A stretch of DNA of 64,000 nucleotides, taken from positions 7,521,501 to 7,585,500 of the forward strand of contig NC_009485.1 of the NCBI RefSeq assembly GCF_000015165.1. Reading direction: 5' to 3'. Positions 1 through 8,260 of the stretch are shown one piece after another. The notes under the pieces were generated by a model. That model saw only the letters and a program-made list of their open reading frames with translations, did no database searches and was not told the DNA's origin. Source of the stretch: Bradyrhizobium sp. BTAi1. GTDB lineage: Bacteria > Pseudomonadota > Alphaproteobacteria > Rhizobiales > Xanthobacteraceae. Each line of letters starts with the position of its first letter. The first letter of the stretch is position 1. The position numbers were made by a program, and so were the translations under genes.

Positions 1-34
1 CGCTTCGCGCACTGCCGACCGGCATCCTTGCTTC

Positions 35-1291
35 TCAAGCCCACTCGCCCTTGCGGAACACCGGCACGCGGCGGCCATCGGCATGGATGCCGTCAATGTC
101 GGTCTCGGCGGCGCCGATCATCCAGTCGATGTGGATCAGGCTCTGATTGCCGCCTTGGGCCGCGATCTGCTGTGGCGACAGCGAGGTGCCGTTGACAAAG
201 CATTTCGAGTAGCACTGGCCGAGCGCGATGTGCGAGGCGGCGTTCTCGTCGAACAGCGTGTTGTAGAACAGCAGGCCGCTCTTGGAGATCGGCGACGAGT
301 GCGGCACCAGCGCGACCTCGCCGAGCCGGCGCGCGCCCTCGTCGGTGTCCAGCACCTTGTTTAGAACCTCTTCGCCCTTCGACGCCTTGGCCTCGACGAT
401 GCGGCCTTCCTCGAACTTGACCTGGATGTTGTCGATCAGCGTGCCTTGGTAGGACAGCGGCTTCGAGCTGACGACGTGGCCGGAGACGCGGCGGCAATGC
501 GGCGTGGTGAACACCTCCTCGGTCGGGATGTTGGCGTTGCAGACGATGCCGTTCTTGGCGGTCGACGCGCCGCCCTCCCATTCATGGCCGTCGGCGAGAC
601 CGATCGTCAGGTCCATGCCGGGGCCGGTGTAGTGCAGCGCGCTGAAGCGCTGGCCATTGAGCCATTCGGTGCGCTCGCGCAGCACCGCGTTGTGACGCTC
701 CCAGGCGGACACGGCATCTTCCCGATCGACACGCGAGGCGGCGAAGATCGCGTCCGCGAGCTTGGCGACGGCGACCTCCTCCGGTACATCGGGGAACACC
801 AGCCTGGCCCATGATGCGCTCGGATAGGCGATGATGTTCCAGTTGGTCTCGAAATTGGTGATCTTCTCCAGCGCCGGCTGGTAGGCCTTGGAATTGGCCT
901 TGCTGGCGCGTGCGACCTTGGCCGGATCCTGACCAGACAGCAGCATGGGATTGTCGCCGACGATCGCGAGCCGCGCGGTGTTCTCCGAGAACGCCTTGGC
1001 CATGCCCTGATAGAGCCAGTCAGCGGCACGATCGAAGCTGTTGTCGTGACCGAAGCGGTAGCGCGCCAGCGTCAGCTCCTCATCGGAGAAGAACGAGGTC
1101 ACGATGCCCGCGCCGGCCTTGTAGGCGTGCTCCGCGACCTTCCGGACCAGCGGCAGCGCCACCGACGGCGCGGTCAGCAGCAGATCCTGCCCCGGCTGCA
1201 GCTGCAGGCCGACCTTCACCGCAACCTCGGCAAGACGGTCGAGCTTCACGGGATCGATGGCGGCATCGAAATTGCGCGGATGTGCGGTCAT
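35..1291 (-). CDS. M29-family aminopeptidase
   Basis: Cytosolic metallo-aminopeptidase of the M29 (AmpS/AmpT/PepS) family, which removes N-terminal residues using two divalent metal ions. The 418-residue length is normal for the family, and the C-terminal half carries the family's Glu/His-rich stretches (e.g. GNQSLIHIDWMIG near the end). The ATG at 1291 (MTAHPRNFDAAIDP) is preferred to the TTG 17 codons upstream, because that extension is basic and unlike the family. The gene stands alone: its 3' end lies 34 bases from the window edge and the next gene runs the same way after 229 bases. Family assignment is firm; substrate preference cannot be read from sequence. Confidence 0.85.
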   Translation of the reverse strand: MTAHPRNFDAAIDPVKLDRLAEVAVKVGLQLQPGQDLLLTAPSVALPLVRKVAEHAYKAGAGIVTSFFSDEELTLARYRFGHDNSFDRAADWLYQGMAKAFSENTARLAIVGDNPMLLSGQDPAKVARASKANSKAYQPALEKITNFETNWNIIAYPSASWARLVFPDVPEEVAVAKLADAIFAASRVDREDAVSAWERHNAVLRERTEWLNGQRFSALHYTGPGMDLTIGLADGHEWEGGASTAKNGIVCNANIPTEEVFTTPHCRRVSGHVVSSKPLSYQGTLIDNIQVKFEEGRIVEAKASKGEEVLNKVLDTDEGARRLGEVALVPHSSPISKSGLLFYNTLFDENAASHIALGQCYSKCFVNGTSLSPQQIAAQGGNQSLIHIDWMIGAAETDIDGIHADGRRVPVFRKGEWA

Positions 1292-1520
1292 CAGAGGTAT
1301 CCAGTTCCGGTTTCTTTTCGCGGTCTTCAAGAGATAGGCCAATGAATGGGACGGTCAATGGCGAAGCAGCGGCAGTGCGGTCATCTCTCCGCCCCGCTGG
1401 GGGTGCAGCGGCGGGATGCGGCTGGTCGGGCGGCCGCCGGCGCTTGCCGGGCACCCTCATCGCAGGTGAGCAAGCGCTCGCTGAGTCGCCCGACGACCAC
1501 CGCGTCAATATCCGATCGCA

Positions 1521-1916
1521 TCAGTCCTCGATGTCCAGCCCGTCACCATGAACATACCAATCGGCGCGTGACGCCCAATGCACGTGACGATCCGGCGCGG
1601 CCCCGAGCGATTGATCGAAGCCGCCGGCCGGGACAATGGCCTCCCGGCCGCTGCGCGTCAGATGCGGCATCGGGCTGCCGCAGCGACTGCAGAAGGCCGT
1701 CGCGAAGCTACGCGCCTGCGGCAGGTCGAAACGTGCGACCCGCGCTTCGCCCTGCAGCCAGCGCAGCGCCGCGGCCTTGACGATGACCTCACAGGAATGC
1801 GCCGTGCCGCTGGCCTTACGGCATCGTGAACAATGACAGTTGAGAAACTTGTCGAACGGGCCGTCGACCTCGAACACGACCTCACCGCACAGGCAGCTGC
1901 CACGAAATCTCGCCAT
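1521..1916 (-). CDS. GFA/CENP-V-family zinc protein
   Basis: Small 131-residue protein of the glutathione-dependent formaldehyde-activating (GFA, Mss4-like fold) family. The zinc-binding cysteines are visible: C8 and C10 in CLCGEV, C27, C29 and C32 in CHCSRCRKASG, and C76 and C79 in CSRCGSP. The start at 1916 is preferred because an AGGAG lies six bases before this ATG; the open frame extends further upstream without family similarity. Most members have no proven formaldehyde role, so the substrate is unknown. It faces the His-rich secreted protein divergently across about 350 bases. Confidence 0.85.
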   Translation of the reverse strand: MARFRGSCLCGEVVFEVDGPFDKFLNCHCSRCRKASGTAHSCEVIVKAAALRWLQGEARVARFDLPQARSFATAFCSRCGSPMPHLTRSGREAIVPAGGFDQSLGAAPDRHVHWASRADWYVHGDGLDIED

Positions 1917-2268
1917 ACTCATCTCCTCTGAGGCAAGCGCCCAGATCCATGCGCCCTGGTCTGGAGAACCACTGCGCGGCGCCACGCTGCGATTGACTAA
2001 CAAGTCTCAGCGTGGCGGCCCAACGGGCCGCGATGTCACGCGCCCTCGTCCTGATACAATTCCACGTCCGACCGTGGAGCTGAGAGAACACACCGTACCC
2101 AGGTAGTCGTGAGAAAGAGTCAACTACTTGGGTTGAATTGGAACCTGCCTCGATGAGCAGCCCCCTCGCGGTTTTGCATGGCTCACCGGCGATTCCGTCA
2201 CTTTGAGGACATGATTGCCGGCTGATTGGCACGTGGCAGGGGGATTTCACAGTTCAGGAGTCCTCCAA
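1917..2268. other. Divergent intergenic region
   Basis: A 352-base gap between the start codons of the GFA-family gene (minus) and the His-rich exported protein (plus). It must hold both promoters. I see no convincing sigma-70 pair, operator palindrome or RNA gene. The only clear signal is AGGAG at 2256-2260 before the ATG at 2269. Confidence 0.4.
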
Positions 2269-2841
2269 ATGTATCGTGTTGTCATCCTCATCGCCGCATT
2301 GCTGGCGCTCTCGACGCAGGCTCAGGCCCGCCCCCGTCACCACCATCATCATTCTCATCACTTTGCGCACCGCCATCACCACTCGGCCATGTATGCCATG
2401 GCCTCGATCGCAGGCGAGGGCCGCGTGGTCGGCGGCCGTCCGTCAGGATGCCCGCACGCCTTCTGCGGCTGCGAAGCATCGCTCTACAAGTTCGGCCGCG
2501 TCATTCCCGAGCTCAATCTCGCCTCGAACTGGCGTCGCTTTCCGCGGGCCTATCCCGCGCCTGGCATGGCTGCGGTCCGTCCCGGCCACGTCATGATCCT
2601 GCAGCAGCAGGTCGCGGGCAATGTCTGGCTTGTGCATGACGGCAACTCCGGGGGTCACGTCACCCGCGAGCACCCGCGCTCCATCGCAGGCTATACGATC
2701 GTGAATCCCGATGCGGCGTCGTCGATGTACGGCGCGGCCAGCAGCTTCACCCGCCAGGCCCGCGCACCAGCATATCAGCATCTCGCCCGTGCGCGGACTG
2801 ATGGTTGGATGGCCAACGCAACGCCGATGGCGTTCAACTAA
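2269..2841 (+). CDS. Exported His-rich protein, CPHAFCGC motif
   Basis: A 190-residue protein with a clear Sec signal peptide (MYRVVILIAALLALSTQAQA), so probably periplasmic or secreted. Directly after cleavage comes a tract with 11 histidines in residues 24-38, a likely metal-binding tail. The conserved core follows: SGCPHAFCGCEAS, then GHVMILQQQ, WLVHDGNSGGH and a C-terminal IAGYTIVNP. I recall similar unannotated proteins in Bradyrhizobium and relatives. The spaced Cys and His blocks resemble a NlpC/P60- or CHAP-like arrangement, but I cannot confirm a fold. Start chosen at 2269: AGGAG eight bases upstream and a signal peptide directly after the ATG. Function unknown. Confidence 0.75.
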   Translation: MYRVVILIAALLALSTQAQARPRHHHHHSHHFAHRHHHSAMYAMASIAGEGRVVGGRPSGCPHAFCGCEASLYKFGRVIPELNLASNWRRFPRAYPAPGMAAVRPGHVMILQQQVAGNVWLVHDGNSGGHVTREHPRSIAGYTIVNPDAASSMYGAASSFTRQARAPAYQHLARARTDGWMANATPMAFN

Positions 2842-3050
2842 GCCAGTCCCAGCCCGTCTCTCCTTGACCAACCGAGCCGTCGCTTGATCGCCGTTACACA
2901 GGCGCGCGATGCTCGCCGTCGACGCATGCCCGACCTCCGATGCGCACGCCATTGCGCATCGGAGAATCATGGCACGCGCCTATGCGAGCCACTCGGCGGC
3001 CAAGAGCGACGGCGCACGACTGAGCCTGATCCGAACGAGGACAGCGCGCT

Positions 3051-3650
3051 CTACTTCTGCGGCTCCGTCGTCGACCACAGCAAGGTCGTCGCGCCCTTCT
3101 CGTAGGCCATGCCCTTTGGGTAGCTGATCAACTCCATCTGCAGATCCCAGGGAGTGAGGAAGTACAGGATCGACTGGCCGCCAGCGGGCCCCTCGGTGAT
3201 TGGAATGGGGCCCTGCATCGTGCGCACACCCTTCGATTTCAGATAGGCGGCGGCCTTGTCGATGTCGTCGACATAGAGCGCGATGTGGTGGCCGCCAAGA
3301 TCGCTGTTCTTCGGCTGCGTCTTCGCCTGATCCGGCGCCTCATACTGGAACAGCTCGATATTGGAGCCATAGCCGCAGCGAACCATGCTGATCTCGTGAA
3401 TGACCGCGCGCGGATGCACGTTGACGACATCCTGCATGAATGTGCCCTTGTCGTCGGAGAACGGCCCGAACGACATCGCCTGCTTGCAGCCGATCACGTC
3501 GGTGAAGAAGGCAATCGCGGCCTTTACATCGGGCACCGTGATGCCGGTGTGGTCATGGCCGCGCAGGCCGGGGATGGAATCGGCGGAGGCGACGGTGGTG
3601 GAAAGGGCGAGGGCGGCGATCGTGGCGCTGAGGCGTTGACTGATCTTCAT
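3051..3650 (-). CDS. Exported VOC/glyoxalase-fold protein
   Basis: A 199-residue vicinal-oxygen-chelate (glyoxalase/bleomycin-resistance fold) protein. The start at 3650 gives an N-terminal signal peptide (MKISQRLSATIAALALSTTVASA) and has GGGAG at suitable spacing; longer frames upstream run into a palindromic repeat. The core begins HDHTGITVPDVKAAIAFF and contains the second-half signature DLGGHHIALYVDDIDKAAAYL, with candidate metal ligands His, His and Glu (MELISYP). A periplasmic VOC protein is less usual than a cytosolic one. Substrate unknown: dioxygenase, lyase or binding protein all remain possible. Confidence 0.75.
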   Translation of the reverse strand: MKISQRLSATIAALALSTTVASADSIPGLRGHDHTGITVPDVKAAIAFFTDVIGCKQAMSFGPFSDDKGTFMQDVVNVHPRAVIHEISMVRCGYGSNIELFQYEAPDQAKTQPKNSDLGGHHIALYVDDIDKAAAYLKSKGVRTMQGPIPITEGPAGGQSILYFLTPWDLQMELISYPKGMAYEKGATTLLWSTTEPQK

Positions 3651-3752
3651 CGATGGACTCCCAGGGGACAAACTGATGACCTGATTGCGGGGAAAGATCA
3701 TCCAGCCGAACACGTGTGACGACCGGAGTGTTGTGCCCGTGAGCCTCCACGT

Positions 3753-3838
3753 CGTCATGGCCGGGCTTGTCCCGGCCATCCATGTCGCGCGGCGTTCCGG
3801 GAGCGACGTGGATGCCAGGGACAAGCCCGGGCATGACG
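3753..3838. repeat. Dispersed palindromic repeat
   Basis: An 86-base imperfect inverted repeat. The left arm starts CGTCATGGCCGGGCTTGT and the right arm ends ACAAGCCCGGGCATGACG, with a second inner pair around CATGTCGC / GCGACGTGG. Both strands read an apparent M-GLVP-IHV peptide, a typical artefact of this repeat class. It lies between the exported VOC gene and the SDR gene. I associate this repeat type with Bradyrhizobium intergenic regions, from memory. Confidence 0.75.
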
Positions 3839-3912
3839 GAGAAACTCACGAGCAACGTCGTGTGCCGCGACAAACCCCTCACTTCGTAGCTGAACCGGTG
3901 GAGCTCCACGCG

Positions 3913-4629
3913 TCACCCCGATGCCAGCTGCTTCTCCACCGCCTTGTGATCCTGCGCCAAGCCAGCAGCGAGACCCTTGGCCATGTCGCCGACATAGATG
4001 TCCTCCTCACCGGCTTCGTAGCCGTCGAGAATCTCTTTTGCGGCATCGGCCGGGGTCATCTTCGGAATCGGCAGGCCGGCCGTCATGCGCGTGTCGACCG
4101 CGCCGGGCAGTGCACCGACGATGCGCACGCCCTTTGGCGTGAGCTCGCCACGCAGGCCTTGCGTGAGGCTCAGGGCCGCGGCCTTCGAGGCGCAATAGGA
4201 GCCCATCAGCGGCAGGTTCACCCGCGCCAGGATGGTGAGGATGTTGAGCACCGCGCCATGGTTCCTGATCAGGACCGGCGCGAAGGCGCGGGTCAGCCGC
4301 AGCGGCGCCAGATAGTTGATCTCGATCTCCTCCTTGGCGAAGGCGAGATCGGGCGCGAGCATGAAGGCGGTGTTGTGATTGACGCCCGCATTGTTGATCA
4401 GCAGCGTTGCGTCCGATGCCTGTAAGGCGGCGGCCGCCGCGTCGGCATCGCTGGTGACATCGAGCTTCAGCGGCACGATCTTGCCGGTGGCCGCAAGTCC
4501 CGAGACGTCGCGCGCGGCGGCGTAGATCTTGGCCGCGCCGCGGGCGAGAAGTTCGGCGATGAGCGCCGTGGCGATCGCGCCGGTGGCGCCGGTGATGACG
4601 ACGACGGAGTCCTTGATCGAAGCACTCAT
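3913..4629 (-). CDS. Short-chain dehydrogenase/reductase
   Basis: A 238-residue classical SDR with a Rossmann fold. The cofactor-binding TGATGAIA lies at residues 13-20, NNAG at 79-82 and YCASK at 145-149 (Tyr145/Lys149). The usual catalytic Ser position reads Thr132 (NILTILA), a conservative but notable change. The ATG at 4629 overlaps the stop of the upstream ABC ATPase by four bases (ATGA), so translation is probably coupled and the enzyme may act on the imported solute or a derivative. The open frame extends upstream, but only inside the ATPase gene. Confidence 0.85.
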   Translation of the reverse strand: MSASIKDSVVVITGATGAIATALIAELLARGAAKIYAAARDVSGLAATGKIVPLKLDVTSDADAAAAALQASDATLLINNAGVNHNTAFMLAPDLAFAKEEIEINYLAPLRLTRAFAPVLIRNHGAVLNILTILARVNLPLMGSYCASKAAALSLTQGLRGELTPKGVRIVGALPGAVDTRMTAGLPIPKMTPADAAKEILDGYEAGEEDIYVGDMAKGLAAGLAQDHKAVEKQLASG

Positions 4630-5486
4630 GCGGCTGATCCCTGCTGCTGGGGTTGCTGACGGGACGGGATGTCGTCGAGCCAGCCCGGCTCGACATCGGG
4701 GAGCGGAATGGCGGCAAGAAGCTGGCGCGTATAGGCGTGTTGCGGATGGGAGAAGATGCGGCCGACCGGACCGTGCTCCACCACCTCGCCGCCCCGAAGA
4801 ATGGCGACCTCGTCGCACAGCACGCGAATCACCGACAGGTCATGGCTGATGAAGACGACCGTGAGACCAAGCTTGGCGCGCAGCTCCTTCAACAGCATCA
4901 GGATATGCGCCTGGGTGGAGACGTCGAGGCCGGAGACGATCTCATCGGCGACGATGAAGTCCGGCTGCAGCGCCAGAGCCCGCGCGATGCCGGCGCGCTG
5001 GCGCTGGCCACCGGAGAGCTCGTGCGGATAGCGGTCGACGAACGCCGTCGGCAGACCGACGAGATCGAGCAGCGCGGCGGCACGGTCGCGGCGATCACGC
5101 CTGCCCTTCAGCCGGCCATAGACCTCGAGCTGGCGCGTCAAGGTCACCGCCAGCGGCAGGCGCGGATTGAGCGACGATTGCGGATCCTGGAAGATCATCT
5201 GGATCCGCGCGCGCAGCGGGCGCAACGCAGCTTCCGACAAGTGGCTGATCTCGGTGCCGTCGAACTGGATGCCGCCCGACGTCGGCTCCAGCAGCCGCAC
5301 CAGAAGCCGCCCGAGCGTGGTCTTGCCAGAGCCGGATTCGCCCACGAGACCGAGCACCGCGCCGCGCGGCACCGCGAGATCGACAGATTTGATGACGTCA
5401 CGCATCACGGGCTTGCCGAACGGCGATGTCGATCGCGCCGGATAGGCGAAGCCGAGCTGGCCGGTGCGGAGCAGGATGTCGCTCAT
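4626..5486 (-). CDS. Peptide-type ABC importer ATPase (DppF/OppF-like)
   Basis: The second ATP-binding subunit of a peptide/nickel-type importer, 286 residues. Walker A is GESGSGKT at 49-56, the Q-loop is FQDPQSSLNP around 99-108, the signature LSGGQRQR is at 157-164 and Walker B ends IVADE at about 182. The C-terminal oligopeptide-transporter extension is present (HPQHAYTRQLLAAIP). It overlaps the upstream ATPase and the downstream SDR by four bases each, so it is part of one operon from 9802 down to 3913. Confidence 0.92.
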   Translation of the reverse strand: MSDILLRTGQLGFAYPARSTSPFGKPVMRDVIKSVDLAVPRGAVLGLVGESGSGKTTLGRLLVRLLEPTSGGIQFDGTEISHLSEAALRPLRARIQMIFQDPQSSLNPRLPLAVTLTRQLEVYGRLKGRRDRRDRAAALLDLVGLPTAFVDRYPHELSGGQRQRAGIARALALQPDFIVADEIVSGLDVSTQAHILMLLKELRAKLGLTVVFISHDLSVIRVLCDEVAILRGGEVVEHGPVGRIFSHPQHAYTRQLLAAIPLPDVEPGWLDDIPSRQQPQQQGSAA

Positions 5487-6358
5487 GCCGGCCTCGTCGC
5501 GGTCAGCTGATCGAGCCGGCGCGCCTCGGCCCAGAGGCTTTCGATCAGCGCCGGCGGCACCGGCTTCAGCGCATCCGCCGGGCGATCGGCGCGTGGCGTC
5601 GCCGCCAGAAGCGCGCGGGTGTAGGCATGATGCGGCTTCACCAGGACGTCCGCGGTCGGGCCGTCCTCGAGAACGCGGCCGGCATGCAGCACGGTCATGC
5701 TGCGGCAGATCTTGGCGACCACGCCGAGATCGTGCGTGACGAACAGGATCGCGGCGTCATGGCGCTGACGCATCCGTTCGACCAGCTGCAGCACCTGGCG
5801 CTGCACGGTGACATCGAGCGCGGTGGTCGGCTCGTCGGCGATGACCAGTGCCGGGTCGCAGGCAAATGCCATCGCGATCAGCACACGCTGACGCATTCCG
5901 CCGGAGAGTTCGTGAGGATAGAGTTGCAGCACGCGCGCGGGATCGCGGATTGCGACCTCGGCGAGCAGATCGGCGGCGCGATCCAGAGCGGCGCGCTTCG
6001 ACAGGCCGAGATGCAGCTGCAGCAGCGCGACCATCTGCGCACCGATGCGCCGGACCGGATTGAGCGAGGTCATCGGATCCTGCGGGATCAGCGCGATGCG
6101 GCGTCCGAGCAGACCGCGCCGCTCCTTGTCCGGCATCGCCAAGAGGTCGCGGCCTTCGAACTGCACCTGGCCGGCGCGGATCGCAGCCTTGGCCGGCAAC
6201 AGCCCGAAGATGGTGCGGCCGACCATCGATTTGCCGGCGCCGGATTCGCCGACCAAACCGCGCACCTCGCCGGCCTCGACGCGCAGGCTGACGCCGCGCA
6301 GCACATTGGCGGCGCCGATCGCGACATGGAGATTGTCGATCTCGAGCACGGCACTCAT
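5483..6358 (-). CDS. Peptide-type ABC importer ATPase (DppD/OppD-like)
   Basis: The first ATP-binding subunit, 291 residues. Walker A is GESGAGKS at 37-44, the signature LSGGMRQR is at 151-158 and Walker B is LVIADEPTTALD at about 171-182. It has the C-terminal KPHHAYTRALLAATP extension typical of Opp/Dpp ATPases. Start placed at 6358 (MSAVLEIDNLHV), overlapping the upstream permease stop by four bases; a longer in-frame opening exists upstream but lies inside the permease gene. Confidence 0.92.
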   Translation of the reverse strand: MSAVLEIDNLHVAIGAANVLRGVSLRVEAGEVRGLVGESGAGKSMVGRTIFGLLPAKAAIRAGQVQFEGRDLLAMPDKERRGLLGRRIALIPQDPMTSLNPVRRIGAQMVALLQLHLGLSKRAALDRAADLLAEVAIRDPARVLQLYPHELSGGMRQRVLIAMAFACDPALVIADEPTTALDVTVQRQVLQLVERMRQRHDAAILFVTHDLGVVAKICRSMTVLHAGRVLEDGPTADVLVKPHHAYTRALLAATPRADRPADALKPVPPALIESLWAEARRLDQLTATRPA

Positions 6359-7245
6359 CGGCGCTGCACCGGATCGAGCGCGGCGCGCAGACCGTCGCCG
6401 AGCAGATTGAAGCCGATGACGCTGATGATGACGGCGAGAATCGGCAGCGCCATGATCCACGGCGCCTGGTAGACGATCTGCCGCCCCTCGGTAATCATGC
6501 CGCCCCAGCTCGCGGTGTCGCCGGTGACGGAGATACCGACAAAGGACAGGATGACCTCGACCAGGATCGCGATTCCCATCTCGACCGCCAGCAGGGTGAC
6601 GATCAGCGGCACCAGATTGGGCAGGATCTCCAGCCGCAGCGCCTGCGCGCGGGTGAGACCGAGCACGTGCGCGGCCGCGGCATAGTCGCGCGCCAGCTGG
6701 GCCTGAGTCTCGGCTCTGATGATGCGGGCGAAGCGGGTCCAATCGACCACGACGATGGCGGCGATGACCGACACAAGCCCGGCGCCGATCACCGCCGCGA
6801 GCACGATCGACAGCAGCACCGGCGGGAAGGCCATCCACACATCGATCAGCCGCGAGACCGACTGATCAGGGACGCCGCCGAAGGCGCCAGCGACGAGGCC
6901 GAGCGCGATGCCGATGATCGCGGCGAGCAGCGAGGCGATCAGGGCCACCGACACGGCGGTCCGCGCGGAATACATCAGCCGCGACAGGACGCAGCGCCCG
7001 AGGCTGTCGGTGCCCAGCGGAAACGCGGCCTCGCCGCCGCGCATGAAGGCGGGCGGCAGTTGCGCCGACATCAGATCCTGCTCGGCCGGATCATGCGGCG
7101 CGATCACCGGCGCGAACAACGCGATCAACAGCAGCAAGGCAACAAGGACGCCGCCGATCCACAGCCGTGCCCCGCCGCGCGCCAGCGCGCTGCGCCAGCG
7201 CGAGGCCGGCGCGGAGATCGGTCCCGAGAGAATGAGATCAGCCAT
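6355..7245 (-). CDS. ABC importer permease (DppC/OppC-like)
   Basis: Inner-membrane permease of 296 residues. It has the N-terminal cytoplasmic segment and first helix of the DppC class, the APHDP...LGTDSLGRCVLSRLMYSART signature, and a C-terminal permease fold of about five helices. The EAA-like loop is in the AAAAHVLGLTRAQALRLEILPNL region. The start at 7245 (MADLILSG) overlaps the end of the DppB-like gene by eight bases. The 24 extra in-frame residues upstream are an artefact of that overlap. Confidence 0.92.
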   Translation of the reverse strand: MADLILSGPISAPASRWRSALARGGARLWIGGVLVALLLLIALFAPVIAPHDPAEQDLMSAQLPPAFMRGGEAAFPLGTDSLGRCVLSRLMYSARTAVSVALIASLLAAIIGIALGLVAGAFGGVPDQSVSRLIDVWMAFPPVLLSIVLAAVIGAGLVSVIAAIVVVDWTRFARIIRAETQAQLARDYAAAAHVLGLTRAQALRLEILPNLVPLIVTLLAVEMGIAILVEVILSFVGISVTGDTASWGGMITEGRQIVYQAPWIMALPILAVIISVIGFNLLGDGLRAALDPVQRR

Positions 7246-8245
7246 GACGCAGCCTCGGATCGAGCACCGCCACCAGGAGATCGACGGCGAGGTTGAGGGC
7301 GATGAACAGCACCGCAAAGGTCAGGATCAGCCCCTGGATCAGCGGGAAATCACGGTTGATGACCGCGTCGATCGCCATATTGCCGATGCCCTCATAGGAG
7401 AAGATGCGCTCGACCAGCACGGTTCCGCCGAGCAACAGGGTGACTTGCACGCCGGACAGCGCCACGGTCGGGATCAGCGCGTTCGGAAACACCTCGCGTT
7501 GCAGGATGGTGGTGCGCGAGAAGCCGCGCGTGCGCGCGATCTGGGCGTAATCCTGATCCTCGGCCTCGGCGAGTTGCGCCTTCAACAGCCGCGCGACCAG
7601 CGCCGCGAACGGCAGCGCCAAGGCCAGCGACGGCAGCAGCATGTGGCGCAAGAGATCGGCGGCGACGTCGAAGCGCAAAGTCAGCAGGCTTTCGATCAGA
7701 TAGAAGTGGGTGCGGAAGGCGACCGCGAGCTGCGGATCGAGCCGGCCGGAGATCGGCAACAGCGGCAGCAGCACGCCGAAGCCGAGCAGCAGGATCAGCG
7801 CCCACAAGAAATCGGGAATGGCGAGGAAGAAGCCGTTGGCGGTGTCGAGCAGCCATTCGAGGCGGCTGCCACGCAGCAGACTGCCGACCACGGCCACCGC
7901 CACGCCCATCATGAGCGCGAGCGCGACAGCGAGCGCCGCGAGCTCCAAGGTCGCCGGCAGCCGCGCGCCGACCAGTTCAAAGACCTGCTGGCGCAGGCTG
8001 ATCGAGCGGCCGAAATCGCCCGATGCGACCTGGCCGAGCCATGTCACGAATTGCGCCAGCAGCGGCTGGTCGAGGCCATAGAGCGCGCGCAGCCGCGCGA
8101 TATCCGCCGGCGAGGCGCCCGGCGGGATCATCATCGCGATGGGATCGCCGGGCACCACGCGCAGCAGCACGAACACGATGGCGCCGACGCCGAGCAAGGT
8201 CGGCGGGATCAGAGCGAGGCGCTTGAGAATGGCGCTCCAGCGCAT
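7238..8245 (-). CDS. ABC importer permease (DppB/OppB-like)
   Basis: Inner-membrane permease of 335 residues. The DppB-class N-terminus is clear (LPPTLLGVGAIVFVLLRVVPGDP), followed by the RALYGLDQPLLAQFVTWLGQVASGDFGRS segment and a permease domain with an EAA-like loop (ARTRGFSRTTILQREVFPNAL). It follows the binding-protein gene after 15 bases and pairs with the DppC-like permease. Confidence 0.92.
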   Translation of the reverse strand: MRWSAILKRLALIPPTLLGVGAIVFVLLRVVPGDPIAMMIPPGASPADIARLRALYGLDQPLLAQFVTWLGQVASGDFGRSISLRQQVFELVGARLPATLELAALAVALALMMGVAVAVVGSLLRGSRLEWLLDTANGFFLAIPDFLWALILLLGFGVLLPLLPISGRLDPQLAVAFRTHFYLIESLLTLRFDVAADLLRHMLLPSLALALPFAALVARLLKAQLAEAEDQDYAQIARTRGFSRTTILQREVFPNALIPTVALSGVQVTLLLGGTVLVERIFSYEGIGNMAIDAVINRDFPLIQGLILTFAVLFIALNLAVDLLVAVLDPRLRHG

Positions 8246-8260
8246 CGCCCGCGTCCCCGC

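Noticed and set aside
3745..3850. Short frames reading M-GLVP-IHV on both strands
   Set aside because: They are translations of the palindromic repeat at 3753-3838, not genes.
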